DNA of 64,000 nucleotides from Panulirus ornatus (GCF_036320965.1 NC_092242.1:66827020-66891019), one strand, 5' to 3'; shown: positions 47,435-60,728, counted from the first letter of the stretch. Made by a program: numbers and translations. The notes: generated by a model from the letters alone, not told the origin.

Positions 47435-47489
47435 ACTTATAAAAGGATCTACTTATAAAAGGATCTGTGATCCAACAAGCGCTTGTTGG
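47435..47489. other. 16-bp tandem duplication plus 18-bp perfect palindrome
   Basis: acttataaaaggatct occurs twice in tandem (47435, 47451), giving two TATAAAAG boxes 16 bp apart. Six bases later CCAACAAGCGCTTGTTGG (47472-47489) is a perfect palindrome without spacer. No arthropod initiator is evident at the expected distance, so promoter function is only a possibility. Confidence 0.9.
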
Positions 47490-48221
47490 TCGCTTTCCTG
47501 AATTAATGTCCGCAACAAGAAGGGTGAAATTATCCTGCGGCTATTCTTGGCAGACCTTTGATATTGTTCGCCGTAGATGACTGATGTGACCAATCATGTG
47601 TAATCAAACTTTAGTTGTTCCTGGTTATATACCTAGACTGTTGTTTGTGTACGCAATTAGGTACAATTTACCTTTAGTGATTCGAAGGAAACTTAGACCA
47701 TAAGTTGTAACACAATTTCTAGTTATGTTATATTATTGGTTGTATTTAATAGATTCCACGTAACTAAACTTCTATTCATTGAATAGAATTATGTAATTTG
47801 AAGGACTGTACTTACCTCACAAGCGAGAGGATGCCATCCCTTGGCGTATTAACTCTGTGAATATTACGCACTTGATGCAGTCTTTGGTGTTAGAAGTAGA
47901 GCATGTTCAGAAATATTCATCACAGCCAATGTATGTATGTGTGTCTGTCTGTCATCTCTCATATTATCTCTTACAAAGGTATGGTGATGTGCCACGGTAG
48001 CCGACCATCGTATGAACTAATTATAACCAGAGGAAAGATCATAATGATTTTACCTCAGTCATTGCAGCACGGAATCTTTTTTAATCCCTATTAAGAGAGT
48101 TAATGTGATGTATCTTTAAAAGTCTTTACGTTGATATACATTGGTTCTCATTGTTCATGTTTTGGAGAGGTGTTAAATCCTTTACTGTCAGAGGATTTGG
48201 TGTCAGCTAGTTGTTGTCCTG

Positions 48222-48531
<310 letters not shown>

Positions 48532-48770
48532 TTTATGATGCTCAGCCCTAGGGGTTAACATTTTCATATAAAACTTCCTCCAAATTACACTAAAATTATT
48601 ATATATTTTCAACTACATCAGTGATTACAGCCCCAAAAAGATCTTTTACTGAGAATTTTGTAACTTTGTTGTGAAGCCTTGGAGCAAGGTTGAATACAGC
48701 ACCAAACTGGATTATAATTTTGACAAGATTCTTTCTGGTTCCTGTGTTAATGGCTGGGACGAAGAAGGAC

Positions 48771-48771
48771 G

Positions 48772-48842
<71 letters not shown>
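48771..48842. repeat. (GA)n microsatellite, 72 bp
   Basis: GA run with one GG slip near 48784. Confidence 0.96.
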
Positions 48843-48845
<3 letters not shown>

Positions 48846-49859
48846 TTTGAGCCAGACTAATTGTAAATACACAGTTTGTGGTAAACTTTTTTTTCCGTTC
48901 CAATTTGAATGATTTTTTTTTTTCTTCCCGTGGCGCTAAGTCGTGCAGTGAACATTCTAAACTTTCGTTGAGACAAGACTCCAAGAGGTAGTTGTATAGT
49001 TGCTTGCAGAAGACACGGACACAACGTGATGTAAATATTTTTTTTCATTTCAAGATTGAAATGATTAAAAGTAGCGTGCAAAATTCAACTTTGTGATATG
49101 TTCCCGGGTTCGATTCCTCATTCCCAGTCACCGTACAACTCACCCATATGCTAAGTGTAGGATGTCTGTGAAAGGAAGATGAAATGGTCCTGTTTTCGCC
49201 AGTGACACCGGGAGTTATGGTGACACACTCTCAGTGACATGCTCCTCTTCTGCTTCCACACTCTGGTTGAAGCGTAGGGGAGATGGTTTAAAACCAGAGG
49301 ACCATAATATGAAGTTAACCAAGAAGATTATTAAAAAAAAGAAGAAAAAACAAGACGTCAAGAAGTACTTTTCTAGTACAAGATGTGGTGGAGGAAGGGG
49401 ACAATATGACTGAGGACGTGCTCAATGCAGGCACCATACGTAGAAAATGAGGCCCTCACGAGTGTAACTCCCTCCTCACTGTACACGATCAAGTAGGTCA
49501 TTACAGTAAGGTGATTACAGCTTAGTGGAATTTAGAAGCCGGAGGTGGGGGTGTGGGTTCAGAGATCGAGGCCACAAGTTGATCCCCCCTTTGGTTGAAA
49601 TTATTTAATGAATGACTTATCACCCTCTGTATATGAGGCATTATAATGATAACGTAAAGTAGCATCCAATGAGGATTGTATACCGATGATTCGGCTGTGT
49701 AAGACATTCAAAACCACTTGACATTGATCGGCACCGATGTTAGTGAACGTTTCTTTTTAAACAGATCGTGTAAGCGGCGATGTGAAAGAAAAAACATTCT
49801 GTGATGTAAGATGCTGCTCCTATGCTTTTTAAAGCTGGACATATATCATATGCCGCCAT

Positions 49860-51040
49860 TCCTAAGCTTGTTGTTATTTACGGTAGCAATATTAGGCTTT
49901 CTGAATATTTTAACCTGATTCCTAAGCTTTTTTGTAGTGTACTGTACTGCTCTTAAGCTCTTTGTATCTTAAGTTGCCATTCCTAAGCTTCCTTTAGTGT
50001 ACAGTACCACTCTTAAGCTCTTTGTATCTCAAGCTACCATGCCTAAGCTTTTTATAGAAGAAAGTAACCTCTCTTTTACGCTTTTTTTTTGTAGTGTTAA
50101 CTCCCACTCTGAAGGCTTTTCCGCTCTGAAGACTTTTCTTTCATTTTTTTTTTTCGTAGCAGAATCTGAATCCCTTTCCGTATAGGCCACTATCAAGATT
50201 ACCGTATTCAAGGCTGCGTCTGTGGAGCTTCTGATTGTGTACGTCCCGTCTCTAAAGATCCCTCATAACGTTCCTCTTCCTCGTAGGCCATTACTCGTAG
50301 GACCCAAGTCTCGTGTGGGCGACCGGAACTGATGCCCCTTATTGCGTGGGCAGCCATTCAGAATCCCCTTATGTAGGTGATCCATTTTAAAATCTCTTTT
50401 TTTTTTTCGTAGGTGTTGATCAGAGGGGGAAAGCCCCCCCCCATTTGAAAGTCCAAGTTCACTGCAGAAGACTGTGCGAAAACCCCCCGTGTGTGTGTGT
50501 GATTTGAGTGATCAGATCTCTTTCAGATCCTCATGATAGCGTGATCCGATCGCTTTCTGATCCTTATGACGCTGTCTTCGATTCAGAAAAAAAAATAGAA
50601 ATTAGATAACCCCCTTTTGTGGTGGATCCGAACCAGCTTGAAGTTCCTTATATTGTAACCGATCGTTTGATGGTCCCTTCCTGTTGTAGAGGACCAGTCT
50701 AATGTGTACCGTAGATGGTAAGTAATTTACCCCTAAAGCCTATCGTACCTCCTCCCACCACTGTATAACCCCTCGTCTGTGTGGCGTGGAGCCACACATC
50801 GGAAATATCAGGTAAATGGGAATGTCACACAGGCTAGTGAAAGTGGCTGCTTCACCCTTATGTTTCCTCGCGTCTTAAGAAGCCATATTTTAGATTTCCC
50901 CCGTTTGTTGGCGCCCATATTCAAATCCGCTTATGAGAAACCCTGCCATGATGAAGCCTTCTTGTGTAGCTCAGGTTGGAGTTGTTTTTTACGCATAAGA
51001 AGCCGCCATTCTCCTTTCATAAAGACGTAAGCGTATTTCA
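49860..51040. repeat. degenerate tandem array, period about 30 bp
   Basis: Clearest at 49863-50080, where taagct or its variants fall at 49863, 49892, 49923, 49954, 49984, 50014 and 50044 (intervals 29-31). Units alternate two flavours, (c)cctaagctt...tagtgtac and tcttaagctctttgtatc. To the right the period survives in looser form (gtaggccattactcg, gggcagccattcagaatccc, taggtgatccatttt, and later aagaagccatatt and aagaagccgccatt). Confidence 0.72.
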
Positions 51041-51055
51041 GGCTAGAGAATGAAG

Positions 51056-51056
51056 G

Positions 51057-51100
<44 letters not shown>
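51056..51100. repeat. (GT)n microsatellite, 45 bp
   Basis: Perfect GT run embedded in the 30-bp decayed array region. Confidence 0.97.
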
Positions 51101-51102
<2 letters not shown>

Positions 51103-51119
51103 AAACCTTCTTGCAGCCT

Positions 51120-51620
51120 TGAAGAACGTTAATTCGAGTGTTTATAGCTCCATTGCAGCGTAAATGGTCATAATGAGACCCTCTTGCAATGCAAATGCTC
51201 TGAATTAGACTCAGCTGCAGTTAGGAGAGTCTTGACGGAACTTCCTGACACAATGGGAGACTTCTAAATGAATTTTCTTGCTGCATCGACAGAATCGTAG
51301 AATCTCACAGCTGAGCTGTGTTTTTGGTTTAATAAGGGTACTTGTATGTGCACTTGAGCTCAAAATCCTCACTCGGTCCGGCAGGGCGTTATGGCACATC
51401 GATTTCAATCCATCACTAAGGAACTTGTTGGTAGTATGTTGAGCCAGCCCTTTGACAGTGACGTATGACTTATTCAACCTCCTGGCAGTGAAATGTGTCG
51501 CTCTGAGCCGTCTGGCAGTGAAGTACGTCTTAATATGCCTCCTGACAGTGAAGTATGCTGCTGTGGATCCTCCCGGCAGTGAATTATGTCGCACTGGAGC
51601 CTTTAGGCACTAAGGATGGT
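51120..51620. repeat. 30-bp array, better preserved segment
   Basis: g(g/a)cagtga starts at 51454, 51484, 51514, 51544 and 51575, with a last weak copy (aggcacta) at 51606. The unit is close to cctcctggcagtgaagtatg plus ten bases. The minus strand (51594-51211) stays open for 127 codons as a 10-residue motif, (T/S)YFT(V/A)RR(L/H)-(N/R/I)x, four times. Left of 51440 the repeat is harder to follow. Confidence 0.82.
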
Positions 51621-52279
51621 AAAAGTGAGTTTTCAAGTTGCGTTGAATACTGTAAGAGTACACACGAGTAGTGGTTTTGAGTGTAGCAAGTCCTACAAGT
51701 AATGTGTTTTCCTCTTTGATGTTCTTATGACCGCAAGAAGGCAGGCGAGAGTGTTGTATATATATGTATGAGACGCTCAAATAATCATCTCAAAGACTGC
51801 ATGGGCGAAAAACGTCTCCACATAAACCTACCAGATTCAGGTGGCTGGAGAAGGGAAGGTTTTACAGGAGGTGAAGACATTGGCAGGTGTTTGTTGGACG
51901 GGGTCGTTGGAGTATGGTGGTTAAAGGCAAGTTAGGGAAGTAGGGAAAGGGCGTGAGAATGATAGATCTTCGCGCTCAACTGAGATGTTCCATTGCCATT
52001 GTCAGTCAGTCCAACATACATAGTTTTTGATTGATTATTCTTGGGGTTTCAGCCAGAGTCTGCCATGGAGAGTCTGCTGTCATGATAAGGTGTCTAATGG
52101 CTTATCTTGGAAAGGATAAGCCTCGACCTCTTTCTCCTAAGTGGCAGTGCCTCCCAGACGAGCATTTTGAAACAACAAACTCCTGATCTTTACGTAACTT
52201 ATTTGGAGCGAAGTAAAATGATTACACTGACGCACAGGGTAAGAAATATTGTTCGATAAAGTAAGGGGAATACGAAATC

Positions 52280-52640
52280 CCCTATCTATACCTGGGCATT
52301 ATTGGAGTTCCTCCCTCTAATGTATATGGCCACATTCAAGATGCTCCCTGATATACGCGACCCTATTCAAGCCCTCGACTTGATGAATATGGCACTACTC
52401 AGACCCCCCGGTAAAGTAACGGATCGTAATAAAGCCTCGTGGTAACGTATGTGACAATCGTGAAGGTCCCGTATGACGTAAGGGACCATACACTTGGTAA
52501 GCCCCTTTGGGAGGGGGAAAACGGTTCTATCGAAGGTCGTACGTAAAGTGCAAGATTTACGAAGCCTGCGGCCGATGTGAATAGGTCCCGACTTGAGGGT
52601 TATGTGTGACCCAGGATGCCACACGGAACCCCTCTCGTCT
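52280..52640. repeat. degenerate 30-bp array, third segment
   Basis: Units such as atatggccacattcaag, atacgcgaccctattcaag, gaatatggcactactcag and cgtatgtgacaatcgtgaag recur every 27-32 bp between 52324 and 52500. The minus strand is open for 85 codons (52624-52367), again with a faint 10-residue pattern. Confidence 0.65.
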
Positions 52641-52933
52641 GCTGCAGGTATCAGTATCTCAAGTAAGGGTATGAAAAAGTTCTATTGAGTGTATATGTAT
52701 ATATGTATATGAGGATACCGAGGAGCGATGAGCTATATCTCGTCGTCGTGAGATCAGTGACGCTGGCCGTGTGATGGAGCTGCTCCTTGAAAAATAATTT
52801 CATGTGACCTCATCTACCATTCTGTACGAAGGGATCGTCCTATTTTGTCTCTTTTGATGCTGTAGATGGCCGACGGGAATCTCAACCTTAACCAGGAGAG
52901 GTTACCGAATAGGTTTTGACAGCTTGGAACAGC

Positions 52934-52935
<2 letters not shown>

Positions 52936-52999
<64 letters not shown>

Positions 53000-53017
53000 A
53001 CACACACACACACACAC
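52936..53017. repeat. (AC)n microsatellite, 82 bp
   Basis: CA run with one TA step at about 52994. Confidence 0.97.
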
Positions 53018-53151
53018 TTGTGAAATACTCCCGCCTGGGTAAAGTCCACAATATTAGGAACTGGAAGGTCAGTGAGAGGACCCTTCCATCGTCCCTAGTG
53101 GCGCTACCGGACTCCTCCTGTTCGTGTTTAGGCCGCGAGTTGAGAGCGTCA

Positions 53152-53430
<279 letters not shown>

Positions 53431-53737
53431 GAGAACCCACTCCCACCCGACCACTCCTGGATATGGGAGGGAGGGTGAGGTCCTTTGGAGGGTGGGGGAG
53501 GGGGAGGGTGAGGGATGGGGGGGGGAAGGTTATATGATAACGATGAAAATAGACCCTACTGACAGTCAGGTCGAACCATGTACCCAGTTATACCAGTGAC
53601 GTCAAGACCATGGGGGTCCCAGATCCCAAGCCAAATGCCAGACATCGTCTGTGCAGTAATTCCTGCAGTATCACATAACCTCAGTCTCGTCTTGTATCCA
53701 GTTTTCTGTATTTCTTTACGATGATTTCTCTTCGGTG

Positions 53738-53739
<2 letters not shown>

Positions 53740-53791
<52 letters not shown>
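53740..53791. repeat. (GT)n microsatellite, 52 bp
   Basis: Perfect TG run. Confidence 0.97.
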
Positions 53792-53793
<2 letters not shown>

Positions 53794-53917
53794 TCGTCAT
53801 ATCAGTGACGCTTTTGGGAAGAACAGATTGAACGTCCTGGATCCCTTTTCCCCCCCTTCCATTATTTGACATTTATCACCATTCTAGAGTTTGATGTCTC
53901 CCAAAACGATAAGGGTA

Positions 53918-53942
53918 CAGCAGCAGCAGCAGCAGCAGCAGC
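53918..53942. repeat. (CAG)8 trinucleotide
   Basis: Eight perfect CAG units. The minus strand would read poly-Cys in the 53884-54246 frame; no support for coding. Confidence 0.95.
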
Positions 53943-54122
53943 GATTGCTTTTAGACTGGAATGAAATGATTCGTGTGGTGACGTGATCTCTGGGTAGACT
54001 CACGCTTACCAAAAAAGAAAAAAATATGTTGATGGACTCTTTTGGAATGAGAAGTTCCTCAGTGACTCTGTGGTCGTTTTTTGTTTCGTTGATGATGAGA
54101 CAGCTTCGCTGAAGCAACCTTG

Positions 54123-54125
<3 letters not shown>

Positions 54126-54189
<64 letters not shown>
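54126..54189. repeat. (TA)n microsatellite, 64 bp
   Basis: Perfect TA run. Confidence 0.97.
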
Positions 54190-54191
<2 letters not shown>

Positions 54192-54702
54192 ATAGTCTAC
54201 GGAACTTGAGCAAAGTCTGAGGCTGGCAGGCACACGCATTCATCACGTTATTAAGTTTTCTGGTTAAGTTAGGCGACGTGGGCGTCCAATTCGATCAAGC
54301 CTACCGAGAAATACTTGAAAATTCTATGGTTCCCGAACTCCGGGTCTCTCGGAAGTTCAGAGGAATTCACTTTATTGTTACTAAGAATCCGTGGAATCCA
54401 TTCTCCTTTCTCTCGTGAGGGGTTAGGAGCCTGTTAAAGCTCAAATTGGTGATTCAGACCACATTGTATCATGAGCTTTATGAGATTTTTGTCTTCCGGT
54501 GTTAGAATATCTATATGTGTTTCACTGTGACCTTAGATATGTATTTATTTTTTTCTTTGATATGCTGGGATCGTAAAGATTTGGTATCTGATTCGATCGA
54601 TACCGTGTGATAATCCTGTTCTCCTGCTTTTTACTTTCAATAAACAATGCGACATGAGGACGAAGAACAATGACTTTGTTTATAGCTATGCTGTGGTTGA
54701 TG

Positions 54703-54776
54703 GTCACCTAGGTCAGGTGAGACTACAGTACTGTATTTAGTCACCTAGGTCGGGAAAGACTACAGTACTATATTTC
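54703..54776. repeat. 37-bp duplication
   Basis: gtcacctaggtc...gactacagtact(g/a)tattt occurs at 54703 and 54740 with few differences. Confidence 0.9.
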
Positions 54777-54779
54777 ACC

Positions 54780-57625
54780 TGCTGATCTTACATTCTTCTT
54801 AGCGTGTTCAAAGTTTGGAATTCAAAAGTTTATTCTCTCAAGGGAAAAGAGATCCCATCTACAATATGGTTAGGATCCTGAATCACAATATTTTCAGTTG
54901 TAGCTGGCGTCGTATTTGTAGGCAGGGATTCTTGAAGTTCCATACACTTTACCTCCAGTCTTTAACAACCTCTTTGATGCATCGTAAAGACCTGACGACA
55001 TTTTCGATCGTATAAGCTTCTCTCGCTCTAAACCGAGATATAAGGAGCGGGTAGCTTAAAAGTTATATGGGAATATCGGAGCATCGTAGAATAAAGGATT
55101 TCTTGGATGGAGGAGCCTTTGATAGATACATTAGTCATGTATACCCCATGTCTTGAGAATTAGGAAGCAGATAGATAAACCCATTCGTGATACTTTACAA
55201 TACCTAGACTCTAGGATGACAATGAATGACCCTTCGAGAGTAAGAGAGATCAGATCTTCGTCCCGTCACGTTAATCCTCCTATCTATAAGATCAGTAATG
55301 ATACGTCTTTGTGATTAAAGGCCCCAGGGTGGTGCTGGCTGGCTGGCTTCAGCATCACTGTGGATACCAGAGGTCCAGGCCGTGATGGGAAGCATCCATC
55401 TTGGTTTATCGTCAGTTGCTTCGTTTATTTACCTCCGGTATTAAGCTTAGGGCACTGCAGTGGCCTTAGCAGTGTGGGTTATGCGGATGCTCTGTCGAGG
55501 CAGCCTAAGGCTCTTCGGTGGGCTTAGTCTTCATGACTGAGTCTGGAATTGCCGCATCTCAGTCTGCTCGTTAACCTCGTAGCCTTAAGCACGAAGCAGA
55601 GAATTACAGGAACATTATTCATAGGAAAATTCAGTCTCTTGGAAGTCAGGCACTTGCTTAAGGCAAGTCAAGCGACGAAATCTGGAACAGGCTGCCACGC
55701 GACCTGGCTCAGGTCACACGATAAGACCTGGGGTGGCAGGCAGGTCAAGAAGCGACAAGAGAGATCAAGAGCGCTTAATGAAAAGACCTGGAACGCTGGG
55801 GAGAGCGGGAAACGAAAGGACCTGGAACAGGTTAAGCGACGGTCTTTGGTACTTCCAGACGCACTCCAGGTCGTGGTCTTGATCCTAACGTTCAGCTCAA
55901 AGACATTTTTCTCCCTTTCCCTTATTATACAGTCCCCTGAGGGTAAGGAGATAGATCATTCATTATCCTCCGCCAGGCTCCGAAAAAAAGGAGGAAAAAA
56001 AGATCTTTTTAAGGTTAGAAGTTCGCTTAAGAAAGACTCATCCCAGGAATAGTCTTATTGAGGCTAAACACCTGGTTACCATCTTCTCCGAGCAGTGAGG
56101 TGGGATATCGAAAGTCTGTCTTGCTACTGGCTGGGCGAATCGACGAGGTTTTGTTGGCGCCGTCTGCTGGAGACATGAATTAAGATGGCGACGTTTTATT
56201 TACATCCCACAGCAGGCAGTTGCCAAGGGAGTCGTAGTTGAAATTGGCCTTTGCCGATGGCGTGACGCATTATGTTGGCTTAAGTGGGAAAACCCTATTG
56301 GTGATTTTGGAGTTTAATGGAACTAGAATAGTCACGACCAGGCTGGGGGTTATCCAGCGGTAAATTTGAGCCGTTATGTTCGGTCTCATAAAACTTGCTT
56401 CTGATTTTTCCCAGCATATTGTTTCTTCTTCAAGATGTCGCAAGTTCAGGTTTTGTAGCAAGTTCCCTTCCCTTCTCAAATCAGTGAGATTCATGTAGAT
56501 GTATTCATAGTGTATCGTATATGTAGGTATCGAAGTCTTGGACGAACGTATGGGTGAGTGACCATATCGCCTCTCATTTCATTGGCACTTCTAAGCTGTC
56601 ATTCATATATGGTCAGGTCTTCTACATAAGACTTTACTTACAATCAGCTTCTAGCGACCCTCTTACCCACTGACTGTTCGGCCCCGAAAACTGCAAATGA
56701 TTGTCCTAAAAAGCCAGTCACGGTTGGTGCTGGAGTTTCTCCTGTACATAGAGGGATAGAGAAATTGTTTACGTGGAATATACGGTGTTTCATAAGTGGA
56801 AAATGGTAGGAGAGGATGAAGGAAGGTTGCTATGTAAAGTAACCGGAAAAAGGAAAAATCCCGTAGCAACGAGTGGTTAGTTAGCCTTCAGGTGAAGCTG
56901 AATTGAGCGTTTTTATTTTTTTCTGTTGTTGTGGGAGGCCTTCGAAGACTGAAGAATAAGGATACCTTCAATGGGCCATTATGTGAGAAAAGATATTTAG
57001 AAAACGGTGGGTCGGGTTATGTATAAACTACATTACTTAACTAAGAGTTGCTGCTAGAAGCATAGAATACGTGAGGAAATGTTCCGAGACTGTACTGGAT
57101 TAAAGAAGTTTGAGTGTGGGTCCTGAAAGAGGGTATGATGGAGACGGAGATAAAGAGGGTGAGTATCCAGTTTGTTGGTTGGTAAAAGGAGGCAAAGAAC
57201 GGAAAAATGTCAAATATTTGGTGAGCACATTTGATATGGTTGCGGGGGGACTGGAAAGCTGAAGTATCAAAGAGATTGTGTAAAGATAAGCAAATTCCCG
57301 GAACCTCTGATGACTGTGATGGAGAGCAAGTATATCAAACCCTGTGGGTGCAGCGAAGCCCAGACGGATGTGTGACTTAACCCACTACGTTGTGAGGAAG
57401 GAAGGAGTGGGAAGAAAAGAATGATAGATAGGTGGTAATAGAGTGAACAAGAGATTCTGTAGGTAGTGCAGACTTTCTCTTCTTTTCTATTTGGGTATAT
57501 GATAAAGGGAAGGGACTGAGAGGAAGACAATCATGCAAGAACTGTAATCATGTATTTCATTGCGTATTTCATCTTTTTAGAAATTTAATGATTACCATAG
57601 GTGTGATTTCTGTGTGAAAGTCTTG
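54780..57625. other. mostly unique sequence
   Basis: Apart from the GACCTGG array at 55681 nothing is recognised. The 167-codon plus frame 55549-56052 is Lys/Arg-rich at its end, runs through that array and shows no domain. Confidence 0.45.
55681..55850. repeat. degenerate array with GACCTGG / CAGGTCA boxes
   Basis: gacctgg occurs at 55701, 55725, 55785 and 55819, with tctggaac at 55681. aggtca boxes lie near 55711 and 55742, and agcgac(g/a)a boxes recur between them. Spacings are 20-34 bp. Confidence 0.55.
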
Positions 57626-57629
57626 GTGT

Positions 57630-57760
57630 TACCTGAGACCTTTCTAAAGGTTTCTGTAGCCAAAGGCTGCGTTACCTTCAGTAGCAGTGGAATGTAGACT
57701 CCTTTGAAGTGAGATGTTCATCGAAGGGGCTTTACTACCAGTGATACGGCCTCGCCAAAA
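57630..57760 (-). repeat. dispersed hairpin repeat, copy E
   Basis: Read on the minus strand: ggcgaggccgtatcac, cttcgatgaacatctcactt, caaaggagtctacattccac, tgctactgaaggtaacgcag, cctttggctacagaaacc, tttagaaaggtctcagg. It carries all landmarks of the family except the CTCTCTC run, which is CTCAC here. Core hairpin at 57667-57687. Confidence 0.75.
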
Positions 57761-57978
57761 AAGGATTCGAGAAGAAAATATATTGAGGGTAGAGAGAATC
57801 TATTAGAAAGGCTCTTGGGAATCGGGTCGTTAAGATACCACGTCGTTTCTAGAACGTATGTCAAGGTAGAGCGATTTATGATCGTGTGGTTTAAGACACC
57901 AGGAAGAGGGATGGAAGGGACGTGGAGGAACGGGGAGGAAATGACTGAGGCAGTGGTCACCCTTGCTGAAAACTGCTA

Positions 57979-58030
57979 CACTCAGAGCCTAAGGTGTTAT
58001 AGCCAACACTCAGAGCCTAAGGTTATTGAT
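57979..58030. repeat. 28-bp duplication
   Basis: cactcagagcctaagg starts at 57979 and 58007, each followed by a gttat/gttatt and a tagcca element. Confidence 0.85.
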
Positions 58031-58521
58031 GAGGGTGTTGTAGCCATGTTATAATACGTCGTGCACACCTTATGTGTGTTTTTGGTAAACGTGTGAGGAA
58101 ATGTGAATCGGTATGCAAGGGTCATTTTGGTCTAAACGGATGAAGCAAAGTGAGTATGTTGGTGAGTTGTTTCATTGACTGAGAAAGACTCTGTTCTGTG
58201 TAGATGTAATACTAACGATGGAGGAGAAGAATATGAACAGATTATGTAATTTAATGTAATTTAATAGTTATCGATAGAAAAAGGAGGACTGATTATTAGT
58301 TTCCTGAAAATAGAGCAAAATTTAAAAAGGTGTTAACACTCACGACAGTGTAATAGAGGCACCTTCGAATTCAGACAGGGGTAGGTATATGGTGGTGTAG
58401 GGCCTGCTGACTTATGTGGTGAATGGTGACATTTCCCCTAGAATCAGTGGGGAATGCTTGTGTGTCTCTGACACTGAGCAGATCCTCCAAATTGAATAAC
58501 TTCGAGGAGTGGAACTGCTTT

Positions 58522-58589
58522 TTTCACTGATGCCCACCTCATACTTAGCTGTCTTTTCACTAATGCCCACCACATACTTAGCTGTCTTC

Positions 58590-58591
<2 letters not shown>
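58522..58591. repeat. 33-bp duplication next to (AC)n
   Basis: tttcact(g/a)atgcccacc...catacttagctgtc occurs at 58522 and 58555 and the second copy abuts the AC tract. On the minus strand the 11-residue read KTAKY(V/E)VGISE is duplicated in frame, without other coding support. Confidence 0.92.
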
Positions 58592-58644
<53 letters not shown>

Positions 58645-58650
58645 ACACGT
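58592..58650. repeat. (AC)n microsatellite
   Basis: 48-bp AC run, then one AT step and a short AC tail. Confidence 0.96.
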
Positions 58651-59265
58651 AAGATAGACACCTCGTATATGCACAAACATGCACCAGTGTCTACAAAAGC
58701 CCTTCAATTATTTGGGTGAGCGTTCCTCAAGTGCCTCACGTCCACACTCTCGACACGGGGTCCTCCAGCCTCAGGTGCTCTGTCTACTGTCCGTCACAAG
58801 TGCTTCTCTCGCTCCTGTAATCCCAGGAAGTAATTCTGCATTCATTTGGTATACACTTTGGATGACATTTAGAGACTCAACGAGACACACACATGCAAAA
58901 AAGAAAATATTTAGTAGGAAGAAAAATAGAATCGCGAGGGGAAACAGATTTGCAGCCAAGGTATCTATCTTTCATTAGTTTTACTTTGGTATTCCGTGGT
59001 GGAGCTGAGGTTAGCGTTCCCGTTCTCATGACACATTCGGCGTTAGCAGAATTTAACCCCTCACAGAGCGTTAGTATCAAACGCCACGGTTGTTAGTAGA
59101 ACTGACTCGCCCTTCGACACAACGTTAGTCGCAACGCAAATAAGGATGTGGCGCCGTCACAACACGACCTGTCAGACAGTGGCGGGAATTTCCTTGAGAC
59201 GAAAGTTAGAAGTTTTGAGCTAAGGAGTCGTCCTTGTCGCAAGACCCGCTACTTATTCAGTTTAG

Positions 59266-59366
59266 CAAGTTCCTATGCACCAGGAGGCTCTTGACTCCTC
59301 CCTCCGCTTGGAAATACACAAGTTCCTGTGCTCCAGGAGGCTCTAGATTCCTCCCTCCACTTGGAG
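59266..59366. repeat. 53-bp duplication
   Basis: caagttcct(a/g)tgc(a/t)ccaggaggctct...cctccctcc(g/a)cttgga at 59266 and 59319. Confidence 0.9.
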
Positions 59367-59851
59367 TAGAGGTAGATTGAACGTGGGTCGCAAGGGAGGA
59401 AACGGAAGACAAGGAAAAAAAAAAAGGGGATGAACGGAAGAGATGAAAGATGAGACAGTGAAATATTGGGGAAGTAGAAGGTAGGTGGGCTGTGTACTTG
59501 GGCAGAGATGATGTGAACTCAAAATGATTATTCTCGATACTGAAGTCCAATCATTCATGAAGATGAACGCATGTTTTGTTTGTACAGTCATGCACGTACA
59601 GATGAAAAAAAATAGAATCTTCCCCTCCTTGTTTACAAATCAAGAACTGCGCTGTGAGGCACGGTTACTAGACTATGATTCCGGCTTATCTCTCAGTCTC
59701 TTTTGAAAGTTCTTCACGCAAGCACTTTGTTGACGAAGAACCTCCGTGTGACGCCGTGTTTTCCTGTGGGTAGATCCAACCACATCGCCGGTGGCGACTG
59801 TGAGGGAGAAGGAGGAGGAGTTAACCCCGTAAAGAAGGGGATGAGAATGGG

Positions 59852-59853
<2 letters not shown>

Positions 59854-59899
<46 letters not shown>
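59854..59899. repeat. (GT)n microsatellite, 46 bp
   Basis: Perfect GT run. Confidence 0.97.
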
Positions 59900-59900
<1 letters not shown>

Positions 59901-60271
59901 AGTAATGACTGCAGGATTGTGTTCTAGCGGCGACCGTCCGCCCAATACCACGTTACAAAGCTCACCCTGATTCCCCTGGGCCGTAAAGAGGTTGCGTGAC
60001 GTCAGGCCCAACACCATGATCCGTGAGTGATCTCCATTTCTGGCTGTGGCTACCTAGCATCAAGGCGCGGGCCAGAAACGTGCGCGCGAGATTCTTTTTT
60101 TTTCTTGTTTTTTTTTTTCCGAGCCATTACACGAGATTGTTCGCCAGAAGACGGTCGCGCTCATTGGCTGGTTATAGCCCGTTGTGGGAAGAATCATATA
60201 GCGTTACCCTCTCTCGTTCTCAGTGTACGTACCAGATCATGAAAATTGAATGACCATTGTCATCGGATGTC

Positions 60272-60388
60272 TTGACAGACAGGCACGAAAGCTTAGATGT
60301 AAGCCGTTAGATAGACAGACATGAAAGCTTAGATATAAGCTTGTTAGATAAACAGACACGAAAGCTTAGATGTAAGCTTGTTAGATGC
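60272..60388. repeat. 36/37-bp minisatellite, 3 copies
   Basis: gaaagcttagat(g/a)taagc starts at 60287, 60323 and 60360, with gacagaca and gttagata between. Each unit contains aagctt...aagctt, a weak inverted pair. Confidence 0.93.
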
Positions 60389-60726
60389 TCGGAGATCATT
60401 TCATTCCAGTGGAATATACAGTTACTCGTCGGGATATCTATGATGATTTCGTATTAATGACGACCTGCAGCTAAGGAAAAATATTCAAGCGTTTGATTTC
60501 TCTCTGGAAATAGCCCACCGGCACGAAGTCTTCGCCAGTCATTTGCATACGGAGACGAAACAATTGGAAGGTCAGGTGGTGTAAAGATATACGGGGGCAT
60601 GATTCAAGGAGAAAGCTGTCAGGTCGTTCATCGGCAATAGACGTGGTGAAGGATCCTTCAAGATGCATCGAGGATTTCCTCCACATTATGCCCCAAGTTT
60701 CAACTCTTTACGCGAGGGATGGTTCT

Positions 60727-60728
<2 letters not shown>

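Noticed and set aside
49107..49117. ggttcgattcc, an exact match to a tRNA B box
   Set aside because: No convincing A box at the right distance and the T-stem does not pair well; could be a very old tRNA-derived SINE but not supportable.
55549..56052. 167-codon Lys/Arg-rich frame
   Set aside because: Passes through a degenerate tandem array and shows no recognisable domain; length compatible with chance.
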